DNA from: Leptothoe spongobia TAU-MAC 1115
GTDB lineage: Bacteria; Cyanobacteriota; Cyanobacteriia; Phormidesmidales; Phormidesmidaceae
Direction: 5' to 3'
NCBI RefSeq assembly: GCF_018739885.1
Contig: NZ_JADOES010000004.1
Location: 1 to 64,000 of the forward strand
Length of the DNA stretch: 64,000 bases
Both the position numbers and the translations under genes were made by a program. The notes under the pieces are model-generated. The model was not told the DNA's origin. It was given only the letters and a program-made list of their open reading frames with translations, and did not search any database. Of this stretch, positions 36,005 to 45,019 are shown in pieces (position 1 is the first letter of the stretch; each line of letters opens with the position of its first letter).

Positions 36005-38265
36005 ATGCCCCCGGTGCAGAGGATTTTGATCTTAGCTGCCAATCCGTTGGATTCTTCCAGACTACGTTTGGAGGAAGAGCTACGCGAGATTGAATCTGTA
36101 CTACAGCGGGCTAAGAAGCGCGATTTATTTGAGCTAAAGCCTCAGACTGCCACACGACCCAGCGACATCCAGCGAGCACTGTTGGACTACAACCCGCAAA
36201 TTGTGCACTTTTGTGGCCATGGGGAAGGTACCCAGGGACTGGTGTTTGAAGATGACAGGGGCAACGCAAAGTTTGTAGATTCCCTGGCCCTGGCTAATCT
36301 GTTTGGCTCTATATGGGTTTCTGGGAGGTCTGAATCAAAAAACGCTTGAAACCCCTGTTATACAAGGCTTTTAGTCTAGGTGGTGCGGCATCTCTGAAAC
36401 ATGGTTTGGGTAAGGCTTACAGGCTATTTAATGAGTTCATCTCCCTGAAACAGCTATTGAGCCATCTGTTTAAGCTATTTGCTGACCAGGTCAAGTGTGT
36501 GGTGTTAAATGCCTGCTATTCCGAGGTGCAGGCTAAAGCCATCGTTGAGCATATTGATGCGGTGATTGGGATGAATCAGCCCATCAGTGATACTGCTGCC
36601 ATTCGGTTTGCGGAGGGGTTTTACCAAGGATTGGGGGCAGGCAAAGATGTGGAGTTTGCCTATAAGTTGGGACGTAATTTACTAGAGCTGCAAGGCATTC
36701 CAGAAGAGCATATTCCAGTACTTAAGCGGAAAAGTGCAACTGACGAGGCGATTACGACATCACGCATCTTTATCAGCTACAAGCGAGATGTAGCCCCAGA
36801 TGAACCGGTGGCTAAGCAGCTATATGAAGCATTGCAGACTAAGCACGAGGTGTTCATTGACCAGCAAATGCCAGTAGGTACCCCCTGGGCTGACCACATT
36901 GATGCTGAACTCAAGCGATCAGATGTGCTGATCGTGCTGCTGTCGGAGCATTCGGTGCACAGTGAAATGGTGGAGCATGAGGTGGAGTTGGCCCATCGGT
37001 TTGTTAGCACCAGCGGAAAACCGCGTATTTTGCCCGTGCGCCTGGCCCATCGTAAACCGTTTCAGTATCCGCTGAACCAGTATTTAGACCCGCTTAACTG
37101 GGCTTTTTGGGAAGATGATGGGGATACAGATAGCCTGATCGCAGAACTGCTCAAAGCCATCGAGGGTGAACCCCTATCGATTGCGGATGAGGCTAAAGAT
37201 GACTTGTTAGAGCATCAGGTGGAGGATAAGATTCCTAACCCGGCATCGTCCGCTCAGCCGGTTTCTCTGGAGTCGCCAGACCAGGGGACGATGGCCCTGG
37301 AATCCAAGTTTTATATTGAGCGGGCAGAGGACCGGCGGGGACAAACGGCCATTGATGCTCAAGAAGGCACCGTGATCATCAAAGGGGCGCGGCAGATGGG
37401 CAAAAGCTCATTGCTGAATCGCATGATTGCCAGTGCGGTGGATCAAGATCGGCAGGTGGTCTTTTTAGATTTTCAACTGTTTGATCAGCCTGCCCTGGAA
37501 AATCGACAGCGGTTTTTCCGACAGTTTTGTCGATTTCTAGCGGATGAGCTGGACCTGCCTAACCGCATTGATGACTATTGGGATGAGGATTTGCCATTAC
37601 CGCAAATCTGCACCAGCTACATGAAGCAGTTGCTTAAAGCGATTGATGAGCCCATGGTGCTGACCATGGATGAGGTGGATCGGGTGCTGGATACTCAATT
37701 TCGGTCAGACTTTTTTGGGATGTTGCGTAGCTGGCATAACAAACGGGCCATGAGTAAGGTATGGCGGCGATTTAGCCAGGTGTTGGTGATTTCGACAGAG
37801 CCGTATCAGCTGATCGCTGATTTGAATCAGTCACCGTTTAATGTAGGGCAGACGCTGCGGCTGCAGGATTTTACTACGGCTCAGGTGACGGAGTTAAATG
37901 AACGCCACGGCAAGCCCTTTAGTGGCAGTGAGCTAAAAGAGCTAATGCGATTGTTGGCGGGGCATCCCTATTTGGTGCGGCGGGCGTTGTACCTGATCGC
38001 AACAAAAGAGTGTAGTTCGAAGACCTTTTTTAAGACGGCCAGTGCGGCGCAAGGGCCGTTTGGCGGGCATTTGCGGCGGCATTTATTTCGGTTGAAGGGG
38101 CAGACAGATCTGACTCGGGGGCTGATGGAGATTTTGCGGAGTCAGTCTTGTGGGGATGAGAAGTTGGTATGGCGGTTAGAGGGTGCGGGGCTGGTGCGGA
38201 AGACGGAGACTGGCGCGGTGGCGCGGTGTGAGCTGTATGCAGAGTATTTTCGGAAGCATTTGTAG
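36005..38265 (+). pseudogene. CHAT-TIR-ATPase gene interrupted by a 159-bp insertion
   Basis: The 5' part (ATG 36005) encodes the first half of a CHAT protease domain with the His motif (VHFCGHGEG). It runs into stop codons within an insertion at 36305-36463. The frame then resumes at KLFADQVKCVVLNACYSE, the CHAT Cys motif. A TIR domain (RIFISYKRDVAPDEP to ELAHRF) and an AAA ATPase (IIKGARQMGKSSLLNRM, VLTMDEVDRVLD) follow. Removing 167 bp (insertion plus one 8-bp duplication) restores one frame of about 700 aa. The 3' part has only a TTG start in the insertion, so the gene is probably inactive. The intact form would be a conflict or cell-death protein in operon with the next gene. Confidence 0.8.
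36297..36471. mobile_element. 159-bp MITE with 8-bp target duplication
   Basis: ATCTGTTT occurs on both sides (36297-36304 and 36464-36471). Inside, the left end GGCTCTATATGGGTTTCTGG and the reverse complement of the right end GGCTCAATAGCTGTTTCAGG form imperfect terminal inverted repeats over ~25 bp. No transposase fits in 159 bp, so it is a non-autonomous element moved in trans. The transposase family is not identified; an 8-bp duplication narrows it. Confidence 0.8.
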
Positions 38266-38280
38266 GGGGGCAATAGTTCT

Positions 38281-40767
38281 ATGAATACGCCGAATCCTGG
38301 TTTTTATACAGTTGGTGGCCCTGTACAAGCGGGGAGTGGGGTCTATGTGCCCCGCAAAGCTGATAAGGAACTGTTGGCCCTGTGCAAAGAAGGGACATTT
38401 GCCTATGTGCTGACGGCGCGGCAGATGGGTAAATCCAGCCTGATGGTACGCACGGCACAGCAGCTGGCGGATGATGGCATTGTGTCAGTGATTGTTGACC
38501 TGCAGGGGTCGGGGAAGCTGGTGTCGGTGGACCAGTGGTATCTGAACTTTTTAGTGTCGTTAGAAGAGGCACTGGACGAGCAGGATATTGAACTGGATAC
38601 CCAGGTGCGAAAGTGGTGGCAGGAGAACCAGGATCTGGGGCCATCGAAGCGGTTTTCGGTGTTTATAGAGCAGGTGCTGCTGGCGGAGGTGACGGCACCG
38701 ATTGTTATTTTTGTAGATGAGATTGATACCACCTTGGGCATCGACTTTACCGACGACTTTTTTGTCGCGATTCGGTACTTTGCGGTGTCGCGGGCAGTGA
38801 AGCCAATATTTAAGCGGTTGTCGTTTGTGTTAATTGGGGTGGCAACACCGGGGGGACTAATCCGCGATCGGCAACGGACGCCATTTAATGTAGGGCAACG
38901 GGTGGACCTGACGGACTTTACCCTGACTGAAGCTTGGCCTTTGGCTAAGGGGTTGGGTTTGCCTCAGTTAGAGGCAGAGAAAGTGATGGAATGGGTGATG
39001 GGGTGGACGGGGGGACATCCTTATCTAACGCAACAGCTATGTCGGGCTTTGGCGGAAAAAAATGAAGATGAGCATCAGGGACAGGCCTGGACAAAGAGAG
39101 CCGTGGATGACGCGGTTGCCGCTACATTTTTTGGGGCAATGGCGGAGCGGGACAACAACCTGCAGTTTGTGCGGGGGATGTTAACGGAGAGTGATCATGA
39201 GATCTACGACGTACTGACAGCCTATCGAGATGTATGGGCGGAACGGCAACCGGTAGTAGATGATGAGCAATCACCGATCAAGTCTCATTTAAAGCTGTCG
39301 GGAGTGGTGAAACGAGAGGCAAAGAAAAACCTGCGAGTGCGCAATGAGATTTATAAGCGGGTGTTTGATGGGACGTGGGTGAGGGATAACCTGCCCGTGA
39401 ACTGGCGGAAGCGGATACGACAGTTGCAGGGGACGATTGCCGCGAGTTTGTTAGTGATAGGAGGGTTGTCGGGGTTAACAGCCTGGGCTTTATGGGAAAA
39501 GGCTAATGCTCAGGCAATTTCAGAAGAGTTAGCGAAAGAAAAACAAACATTAGAGCAAAAAAGAGAGATATCTTCAAGAACGGCACAAAGAGCCGCAATT
39601 TCTTTAGTTGAGGCGATCTTACAAAAAGAAATTGCAGAAGAACAACGGGATACTGCGAATACTGCTAAGAAGACAGCAGAAAAGCAGCGTCAGGAAGCAG
39701 AAACTGCCCGCAAACAATCCGAAGAGGCAAAAGTAACTGAAGCAGAACAACGGCAATTAGCAGAACAACGTCAGCAAGAGGCGGAGCAGGCTAAGCAGGC
39801 AGAAACGGTGGCACGGGAAGCAGAAACAGTTGCTCGAAAGAATTCAGAACAGCGGCGAGTGGAGGCAGAGGTAGCAACACAGGTTGCGAAAGAACAAGGG
39901 CAGATAGCATTGGCCCGTCAGCTTGCAGCTCAAGCTGGTTGGGTGAGGCAACAGCGCTTAGATCTGTCTCCCCAGAGTCTGTTGCTGGCAACAGAATCAA
40001 TGAAACGGCTACAGAAACTGCCCACATTTACATCGGATGCAAATCAGGTTTTACATGGTTTGAAACTATTACCGCCTGAGAAATCATCGATCGCCCATGA
40101 GGGGTATGTCGAGGACGTGCGTTTTAGCCCCAATGGCCGTTATGTGGCGACGGGCAGTAGGGACAACACGGCGCGAGTGTGGGACATCGAGCGGAATGTG
40201 GAGGTGGCCCGCATCGCCCATGAGGGGTATGTCGAGGACGTGCGTTTTAGCCCCAATGGCCGTTATGTGGCGACGGGCAGTAGTGACAACACGGCGCGAG
40301 TGTGGGACATCGAGCGGAATGTGGAGGTGGCCCGCATCGCCCATGAGGGGTATGTCTATGACGTGCGTTTTAGCCCCAATGGCCGTTATGTGGCGACGGG
40401 CAGTAGTGACAACACGGCGCGAGTGTGGGACATCGAGCGGAATGTGGAGGTGGCCCGAATGGTTCACGCGGATCCCGTTAGACAGATATGGTTTCACCCT
40501 AGCGGAGAGTATTTGTTGACCCGTAGTGGGGATATTGCTGAGGTATGGTTACTAAAACCTGAGAGTCTAATAGCAGAGGCGTGTAGTCGTTTAACGCGTA
40601 ATCTAACGGTTCAAGAGTGGGAGCGTTTTATTGGAAAGGATGAGCCCTATACAAAAACTTGTGAAAATCTTGACTATCCAAAAGATCATATGTCACATAA
40701 CAATCTGTCAAACCTCTCTCACTGGATTGCTGCCCGTGTGGATGATGTGGTGGGTATGGTTCGATAG
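38281..40767 (+). CDS. AAA ATPase - membrane helix - coiled coil - WD40 protein
   Basis: The 828-aa protein starts 13 bp after the CHAT-TIR gene. Residues 1-340 are an AAA_35-type ATPase (FAYVLTARQMGKSSLMVRT; IVIFVDEIDTTLG). A membrane helix (TIAASLLVIGGLSGLTAWALW) lies near 385-405. A long E/Q/A-rich coiled coil spans about 410-550. WD40 units follow from residue 604: three nearly identical 41-residue repeats (IAHEGYVEDVRFSPNGRYVA...) and a degenerate fourth. Such ATPase-WD40 proteins with fresh repeats are known in cyanobacterial conflict and signalling systems; the WD40 part probably senses a ligand. Confidence 0.82.
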   Translation: MNTPNPGFYTVGGPVQAGSGVYVPRKADKELLALCKEGTFAYVLTARQMGKSSLMVRTAQQLADDGIVSVIVDLQGSGKLVSVDQWYLNFLVSLEEALDEQDIELDTQVRKWWQENQDLGPSKRFSVFIEQVLLAEVTAPIVIFVDEIDTTLGIDFTDDFFVAIRYFAVSRAVKPIFKRLSFVLIGVATPGGLIRDRQRTPFNVGQRVDLTDFTLTEAWPLAKGLGLPQLEAEKVMEWVMGWTGGHPYLTQQLCRALAEKNEDEHQGQAWTKRAVDDAVAATFFGAMAERDNNLQFVRGMLTESDHEIYDVLTAYRDVWAERQPVVDDEQSPIKSHLKLSGVVKREAKKNLRVRNEIYKRVFDGTWVRDNLPVNWRKRIRQLQGTIAASLLVIGGLSGLTAWALWEKANAQAISEELAKEKQTLEQKREISSRTAQRAAISLVEAILQKEIAEEQRDTANTAKKTAEKQRQEAETARKQSEEAKVTEAEQRQLAEQRQQEAEQAKQAETVAREAETVARKNSEQRRVEAEVATQVAKEQGQIALARQLAAQAGWVRQQRLDLSPQSLLLATESMKRLQKLPTFTSDANQVLHGLKLLPPEKSSIAHEGYVEDVRFSPNGRYVATGSRDNTARVWDIERNVEVARIAHEGYVEDVRFSPNGRYVATGSSDNTARVWDIERNVEVARIAHEGYVYDVRFSPNGRYVATGSSDNTARVWDIERNVEVARMVHADPVRQIWFHPSGEYLLTRSGDIAEVWLLKPESLIAEACSRLTRNLTVQEWERFIGKDEPYTKTCENLDYPKDHMSHNNLSNLSHWIAARVDDVVGMVR
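40090..40458 (+). repeat. Three 123-bp near-identical WD40 repeats
   Basis: Units start at 40090, 40213 and 40336, each 123 bp and in frame. They differ at only a few positions (AGGGAC against AGTGAC; GTCGAGGAC against GTCTATGAC). Silent sites are also identical, so the copies are recent or kept alike by conversion. Confidence 0.97.
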
Positions 40768-40800
40768 CTCAACGCCCCAAGTACACCTGGGGCGTTGAGC
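40767..40800. terminator. Perfect 13-bp hairpin after the ATPase-WD40 gene
   Basis: GCTCAACGCCCCA (40767-40779) pairs exactly with TGGGGCGTTGAGC (40788-40800). It overlaps the stop codon region and probably ends the operon. No T tract follows. Confidence 0.55.
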
Positions 40801-40912
40801 CGTTGCGAGTGCTAATACTAGAGAAAACAATGGTTTCACGGTTCACCCCTAATGAGAGAATGAGGGGTTTTAGGTATGCCAGTTGACCACTTCACTCCAT
40901 TTTTCATCCAAA

Positions 40913-40948
40913 CTTAAAAAATCCCCAGTTGTTGTTTGCAACTGGGGA
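40913..40948 (-). terminator. Terminator of the minus-strand genes of the integrative element
   Basis: TCCCCAGTTG (40922-40931) and CAACTGGGGA (40939-40948) form a 10-bp stem. On the minus strand it is followed by a T run (complement of TTAAAAAA, 40914-40921). Confidence 0.7.
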
Positions 40949-40988
40949 AAATCCATAGAAGATAGTTAGTCTAGCCACAGACTACTCA

Positions 40989-41381
40989 TCAAAACTTGAG
41001 ACCTTTAATCACTCCTAAACTTTGAAGGTTTTCCAAGCGCTTACAGGCTGCTCTAATGCACTTGAGATCCATCGCTTCAGCCAGTTTCCCAATAGTTGTT
41101 AGCGCGTAAACAGAGCCAGTCTGCAAAGGCAACAACAACTCATAAGCCTTTTGTTGACCAGGTGATAAATTCCAAGGATAGTCAGTATCAACAGAAATAC
41201 TGCACGCCTCAACGCCCGCTATCCCCTCAAAATTATCACCCCCATTGAAAACCAACACAATACGGCTGAGTTCTTCATCAACCTCCTGATGGTCTTTGAG
41301 AAATTCAGGCGTGTAACCGCTATCATGCTCTAGATAAAGTGATAGGTTTTCCTGACAATTTTCAATGTGGATTTCAGTCAT
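40989..41381 (-). CDS. Unrecognised 130-aa protein, possible winged-helix end
   Basis: An acidic N-terminal half (MTEIHIENCQENLSLYLEHDSGYTPEFL) is followed by a C-terminal half that reads like a winged helix: QQKAYELLLPLQTGSVYALTTIGKLAEAMDLKCIRAACKRLENLQSLGVIKG. It may be a regulator of the mobile element. It is last in a minus-strand series and is followed by a terminator. No named family is recognised. Confidence 0.55.
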   Translation of the reverse strand: MTEIHIENCQENLSLYLEHDSGYTPEFLKDHQEVDEELSRIVLVFNGGDNFEGIAGVEACSISVDTDYPWNLSPGQQKAYELLLPLQTGSVYALTTIGKLAEAMDLKCIRAACKRLENLQSLGVIKGLKF

Positions 41382-41396
41382 GGCTAGTCTTAGTAA

Positions 41397-41777
41397 CTAC
41401 CACTTAGGCCAAAACCTAAGCGCTGTTTGCTCTGATGCTTCATCATCGACGGCATAATCATAGCCCTCTGTATCATCGTCCTCGTCGTCTGCTGGCCCTC
41501 CCTCCTGGTCCCCTTGCCATTCTATATCCTCTTGCTCATCAACATCACGTTGAGCCCACCAACGATGCTCACTGTGATCACGCCTGAGGAAATCTTGCAA
41601 TGACTCTTCACCTACATAGTCTTTATTGCGAGCTAAATCAGCATTACGCAAAGCTTGACGTATTTGATTAGAGCCCTTGGTCGGGATTGTAAAAACGATC
41701 TGATCGCCATTATCGTTGCTAACTTCAAATGTGGTAGTGTCTGGTTCTTGAGGCTGGAACCAATCAAATAAACCCAT
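41397..41777 (-). CDS. Unrecognised acidic 126-aa protein
   Basis: It begins MGLFDWFQPQEPDTTTFEVSNDNGDQIVFTIP, then turns strongly acidic with a run of D and E (ADDEDDDTEGYDY) and ends RFWPKW. There is no membrane segment. Very acidic small proteins in mobile elements sometimes mimic DNA, but nothing here proves it. It lies 15 bp from the preceding gene. Confidence 0.5.
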   Translation of the reverse strand: MGLFDWFQPQEPDTTTFEVSNDNGDQIVFTIPTKGSNQIRQALRNADLARNKDYVGEESLQDFLRRDHSEHRWWAQRDVDEQEDIEWQGDQEGGPADDEDDDTEGYDYAVDDEASEQTALRFWPKW

Positions 41778-41850
41778 GTGTTATTCAACTCCTGAGTCGC
41801 CTAATGATTAGCCAGTGGTATCTCCACCGGAGTAGTGCGGATGTCCGAAA

Positions 41851-42438
41851 TTACGACTCCAGCCGTTTTTGTTGAAATCTGTTGTAAACCTCAACCTCTG
41901 CTTGAGCTTCGATTTTGAATCGAGCAGCGCCACGTTGAGCACCATTAAGGCGAAATCGAGCCACCTCTGCTTCTGAGAAGTTAGACTCAGCCTGCTTAAG
42001 ACTATCCATAAACTCATCAAGATCGGCTAAGTCTTGCTGTAAGGCAATCTCAGCAGATGAGTTTTGATTAGATAACGTAGCCAGTACTCCACCGACTTCA
42101 TCAGGCATTAATTCCCCTTCAATGACTCCAGCGGTTTCCCATTCATGGGAATAGCGGCTTTTTGCATCGGTCACCCATATTTCACGCTCGTGGGTGTTGA
42201 TGCTGCGAAACTCTCCCAGGAGTGTTCTCGCTAATTCGGTATAGCCTGCCTCGGTCTTGAGTAATGGCTCGGGAGCTACTTTAGAGACCCATTTAAACCA
42301 ACGGGTTCTAAGGTTTGATGAACTGGTGCCGAATTCTGTTGCTAGCTGTTTAGCTGTGTAGTGCGCTCCGGTGCGCTCCACTGCGCTCTGAGTGCGCGGC
42401 GTGTTGATCTCTGAAATGCGCTTTATTTGTTCGCTCAA
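41851..42438 (-). CDS. Helix-turn-helix protein with coiled C-terminus, unknown
   Basis: In this 195-aa protein, residues ~25-55 (AHYTAKQLATEFGTSSSNLRTRWFKWVSKV) fit a helix-turn-helix that reads DNA. The rest is helical and charged, with EVARFRLNGAQRGAARFKIEAQAEVEVYNRFQQKRLES as a likely coiled coil. It may be a partition, regulatory or replication-accessory factor of the element. The frame is well defined and starts with ATG. Confidence 0.55.
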   Translation of the reverse strand: MSEQIKRISEINTPRTQSAVERTGAHYTAKQLATEFGTSSSNLRTRWFKWVSKVAPEPLLKTEAGYTELARTLLGEFRSINTHEREIWVTDAKSRYSHEWETAGVIEGELMPDEVGGVLATLSNQNSSAEIALQQDLADLDEFMDSLKQAESNFSEAEVARFRLNGAQRGAARFKIEAQAEVEVYNRFQQKRLES

Positions 42439-42734
42439 TGTTCTATCCTTTATGATTCAAGGGTTTTGACTGCGCTATCGTTTGTTTTGTTGTTGCGCTG
42501 TTAGTGCGCTCTAATATGCGCTACTATTTCGCTGATGGCCACGACAAAGCCATCACGATCAACTGCAAGGGTTTGATCGTTTATCATTGATCTGTCTGGT
42601 TTTGAGAGTTACTTGGAACTAGATATGTTTGGCGGTTGGGTTAGGGGTTCAATTCTTGCCCAACTGCCTGCTGCGAATATGTCACCTCCTCCCATAGACG
42701 AAATGTATTGCCGAATAAAGTCTTTGAAACGGAG
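42439..42734. other. Intergenic gap with repeated GCGCT motifs
   Basis: About 300 bp without a gene. GTGCGCTC and related GCGCT words recur around 42360-42530 (GTGCGCTCCGGTGCGCTCC, GTTAGTGCGCTC, ATGCGCTACT). They may be binding sites for the helix-turn-helix protein just downstream. Confidence 0.4.
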
Positions 42735-43025
42735 CTAGTCACCGCTTTTTTTATTGTTGTAATCTTCCAAGAAATCAAGCACATCGCTTGAAAGCATCGA
42801 TTTGGGGAGGTCCGACCACCTTTTACCAAAGTGCTCTTCTAACCAAAGATCGATACTCACAATCTCTTCAGCAGTGAAACTGGGTTCTTTGCCTTTTGTC
42901 ACTGCCCTCCAAACTTTGTCTGGAGAACAATTCCATGCGCGGGCTAACCCTCTTTGGGTGTAACCCATTGATTTCATAAATTGTTCGATCACATTTGGAC
43001 ATTGATTATCTTCCTCTTTGGACAT
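42735..43025 (-). CDS. XRE-like helix-turn-helix regulator
   Basis: The 96-aa protein has an XRE/lambda-repressor-type motif: VIEQFMKSMGYTQRGLARAWNCSPDKVWRAVTKGKEPSFTAEEIVSID. A 29-bp palindrome (43039-43067) starts 14 bp upstream of its ATG and is the probable autoregulatory operator. By position it is the likely switch between the minus-strand genes and the plus-strand replication and integrase genes. Confidence 0.7.
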   Translation of the reverse strand: MSKEEDNQCPNVIEQFMKSMGYTQRGLARAWNCSPDKVWRAVTKGKEPSFTAEEIVSIDLWLEEHFGKRWSDLPKSMLSSDVLDFLEDYNNKKSGD

Positions 43026-43038
43026 AATATATCACTGT

Positions 43039-43067
43039 TGCCGCAAATTGCGTCGCAATTTGCGGCA
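43039..43067. promoter_or_regulatory. Palindromic operator upstream of the XRE gene
   Basis: TGCCGCAAATTGCG and its exact complement CGCAATTTGCGGCA flank one base. The symmetry and distance to the XRE start fit a dimeric repressor site; a hairpin role cannot be excluded. Confidence 0.6.
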
Positions 43068-43079
43068 TTTGATTGACAA

Positions 43080-43185
43080 CCACACGGGGTAGGCGGTCAA
43101 ACTTCCCCCGTGTGGCCATTTTGCCACCGTTCACATGTTGTGCGGTGCATAAAAAAGCGGCCCCTACCGTATAGCTAGGGCCGCT
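43080..43185. terminator. Two further GC-rich hairpins in the divergent region
   Basis: CCACACGGGG (43080-43089) pairs with CCCCGTGTGG (43106-43115). AGCGGCCC (43156-43163) pairs with GGGCCGCT (43178-43185), and on the minus strand the latter is followed by TTTTTT. They may insulate the two transcription directions. Confidence 0.5.
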
Positions 43186-43325
43186 AGTTCATGTAATTAC
43201 TTTGAGCGATGAATGAATCACCCTATCCGTATTATTACATATTCCTCAGTGTTCGTCCACGCAGAAATGACCTGCTGGCAATGGTTTGAGCGATATTGAT
43301 GCGTACACAAAACTGAGAAATAGCA

Positions 43326-44645
43326 ATGCACAAAGACATAATTGACTCGATCCGGGCCGACCGAGATCGACAGCTTCTAGATGACACGCTAGGTGTAGTG
43401 GTCGGGGCAAAGTTCAAGGATGCAGCCTTAGCACAAATAGCGTCTGCTCATATGTTACCGCTGGATATCGTGCGTGCGATCGCCAACGACCTACTCCAGA
43501 CCTCCACCGGGGAAAACCTCGATGATGAAGAATTTAACGCAGCGGTCAAGCAGGTCAAATGGATCGAGGAAAACATCACTGACGAGGGGCTCAGACTGTG
43601 GAAGCTGCAGGCCCTGGCCAAACGCTATCACCGGACCAGTGCCCAGCTGACCGAAGCATACACCAAGGCACTGATCAATCAAATGCCTATTGAACCCTTA
43701 TCCATCAAGGACTTCAGAGAAAAGCATCGAACTAGAACAAAGTGGCTTATACCTGGCTGGATTCCTTCCAGCACCACACTATTGATCCATGGTGATGGAG
43801 GAGCCGGTAAATCCCTATTTACCTATCAAATCTTTGAAGCGGTAGTCAACACAGGCATTTGGAACGGGTACCCCATCGACGTGGGGCCAGGTCTACTAGT
43901 CCAGACTGACGAACCGGGACGGGTTACCGCTGAGCGGATGGACATTAGAGCTATTCCGGATAATGCCCCCATGGACATATTGAGTGATTGGACCGCATCG
44001 GGGCTTCCTCAGTTGGCTAAGTACATCGAGATTCAGGAACCTAAGCTAGTGGTGATTGACTCACTATCGACCATCAATAAAGACTCGATCTGCTCTGAAA
44101 AGGACACCGAGTACGCAAGACCATTACTCCACTTGAGAGATATAGCCGAGCGATTTAACACAGCGGTGATTGTCATTCACCACAGTAACGCTAGCGGTGG
44201 CGTTCGAGGGACTACAGCCATCAAGAATAGTGTCTCAGAAGTCTGGGCATTGAAGAATGAAAGCCCCCATAGACGTATTCTCAATGTAGAGAAAACTAGA
44301 TTAGGCAAACCCCCTGGGAAATATGCGTTTGAGTTCGATGATAGTGACTTTACATTTCATCTATTGGGTGATCAGACTTCTGATGGAGAAATCGAAAATA
44401 ACTCTGGCCAAGAAGAGAGAATTCGCCTATGGCTGAATGAAGATGATCGAGTAGGGATCCCATGGTCAACAACTGAAATCGCTGAGTTTGTGGCTATTCC
44501 AGAAAGTAGCTGTAGACGAGTCGTTAGAGAACTATGGGCGACGGGTCGAATTAGTCGCGATCGCTTCAATGGCAACCGCTATTACTCTTACTATGCTGGC
44601 CACCTGCGGGACTTCGTGGAGCAGCAAAGTCTATGTGACAGTTAA
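43326..44645 (+). CDS. RepA-like AAA (RecA-fold) ATPase of the element
   Basis: This 439-aa protein matches the AAA_25/RepA hexameric helicase type. It has Walker A LLIHGDGGAGKSLFTYQI (near 155), Walker B LVVIDSLSTINKD (near 240) and a VIHHSNASGGVRGTTAIKNS sensor loop. The C-terminus carries a winged helix (WSTTEIAEFVAIPESSCRRVVRELWATGRISRDR). Proteins of this type open plasmid or satellite origins. An array of TGATCA iterons follows directly, which supports a replication role. Confidence 0.75.
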   Translation: MHKDIIDSIRADRDRQLLDDTLGVVVGAKFKDAALAQIASAHMLPLDIVRAIANDLLQTSTGENLDDEEFNAAVKQVKWIEENITDEGLRLWKLQALAKRYHRTSAQLTEAYTKALINQMPIEPLSIKDFREKHRTRTKWLIPGWIPSSTTLLIHGDGGAGKSLFTYQIFEAVVNTGIWNGYPIDVGPGLLVQTDEPGRVTAERMDIRAIPDNAPMDILSDWTASGLPQLAKYIEIQEPKLVVIDSLSTINKDSICSEKDTEYARPLLHLRDIAERFNTAVIVIHHSNASGGVRGTTAIKNSVSEVWALKNESPHRRILNVEKTRLGKPPGKYAFEFDDSDFTFHLLGDQTSDGEIENNSGQEERIRLWLNEDDRVGIPWSTTEIAEFVAIPESSCRRVVRELWATGRISRDRFNGNRYYSYYAGHLRDFVEQQSLCDS

Positions 44646-44657
44646 CAAAACTCAATC

Positions 44658-44936
44658 TGATCAACTGATCAAAGGGGGCAGACCCATGATCAGTTTGACG
44701 ATCAGTTTTGAATGAATTGTCAGATAAAGGTTTCAGGATGAAGTGATCAACTGATCATCAAAATCGCCAAAAATTGACTAATGCGAAAGTGCCATACCCT
44801 TGATCAGTTGATCACTTAAATTGATCCAGATCACAATCATCGTCTGAAACCATTCAAAAATCGTTCAGAAAATTCTAAATAACAGACATGGCGAACTGAT
44901 CAACAAACTGATCACGAGCTGATCATCAACTGATCA
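44658..44936. repeat. Eleven TGATCA iterons between repA-like gene and integrase
   Basis: TGATCA occurs 11 times in 279 bp, often in pairs such as CTGATCAACTGATCA. Flanking bases are partly conserved (ACTGATCA, TTGATCAG). This density is far above chance. Likely an origin with iterons, or binding sites for an element-encoded regulator. Confidence 0.85.
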
Positions 44937-44937
44937 T

Positions 44938-44970
44938 GCTGTTTGTTATTGAGAATGCTTAACAAACAGC
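44938..44970. terminator. 11-bp perfect hairpin before the integrase
   Basis: GCTGTTTGTTA (44938-44948) pairs with TAACAAACAGC (44960-44970). It separates the iterons from the integrase promoter region. Confidence 0.5.
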
Positions 44971-45019
44971 AATAAAGCGAGGGTGGTTTTCCACAGGTGT
45001 ACTATATGCCAATTTCGGA

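Noticed and set aside
40084..40519. Repetitive frames on both strands over the WD40 repeats
   Set aside because: They are shadows of the 123-bp repeats; the in-frame WD40 reading has recognisable domains.
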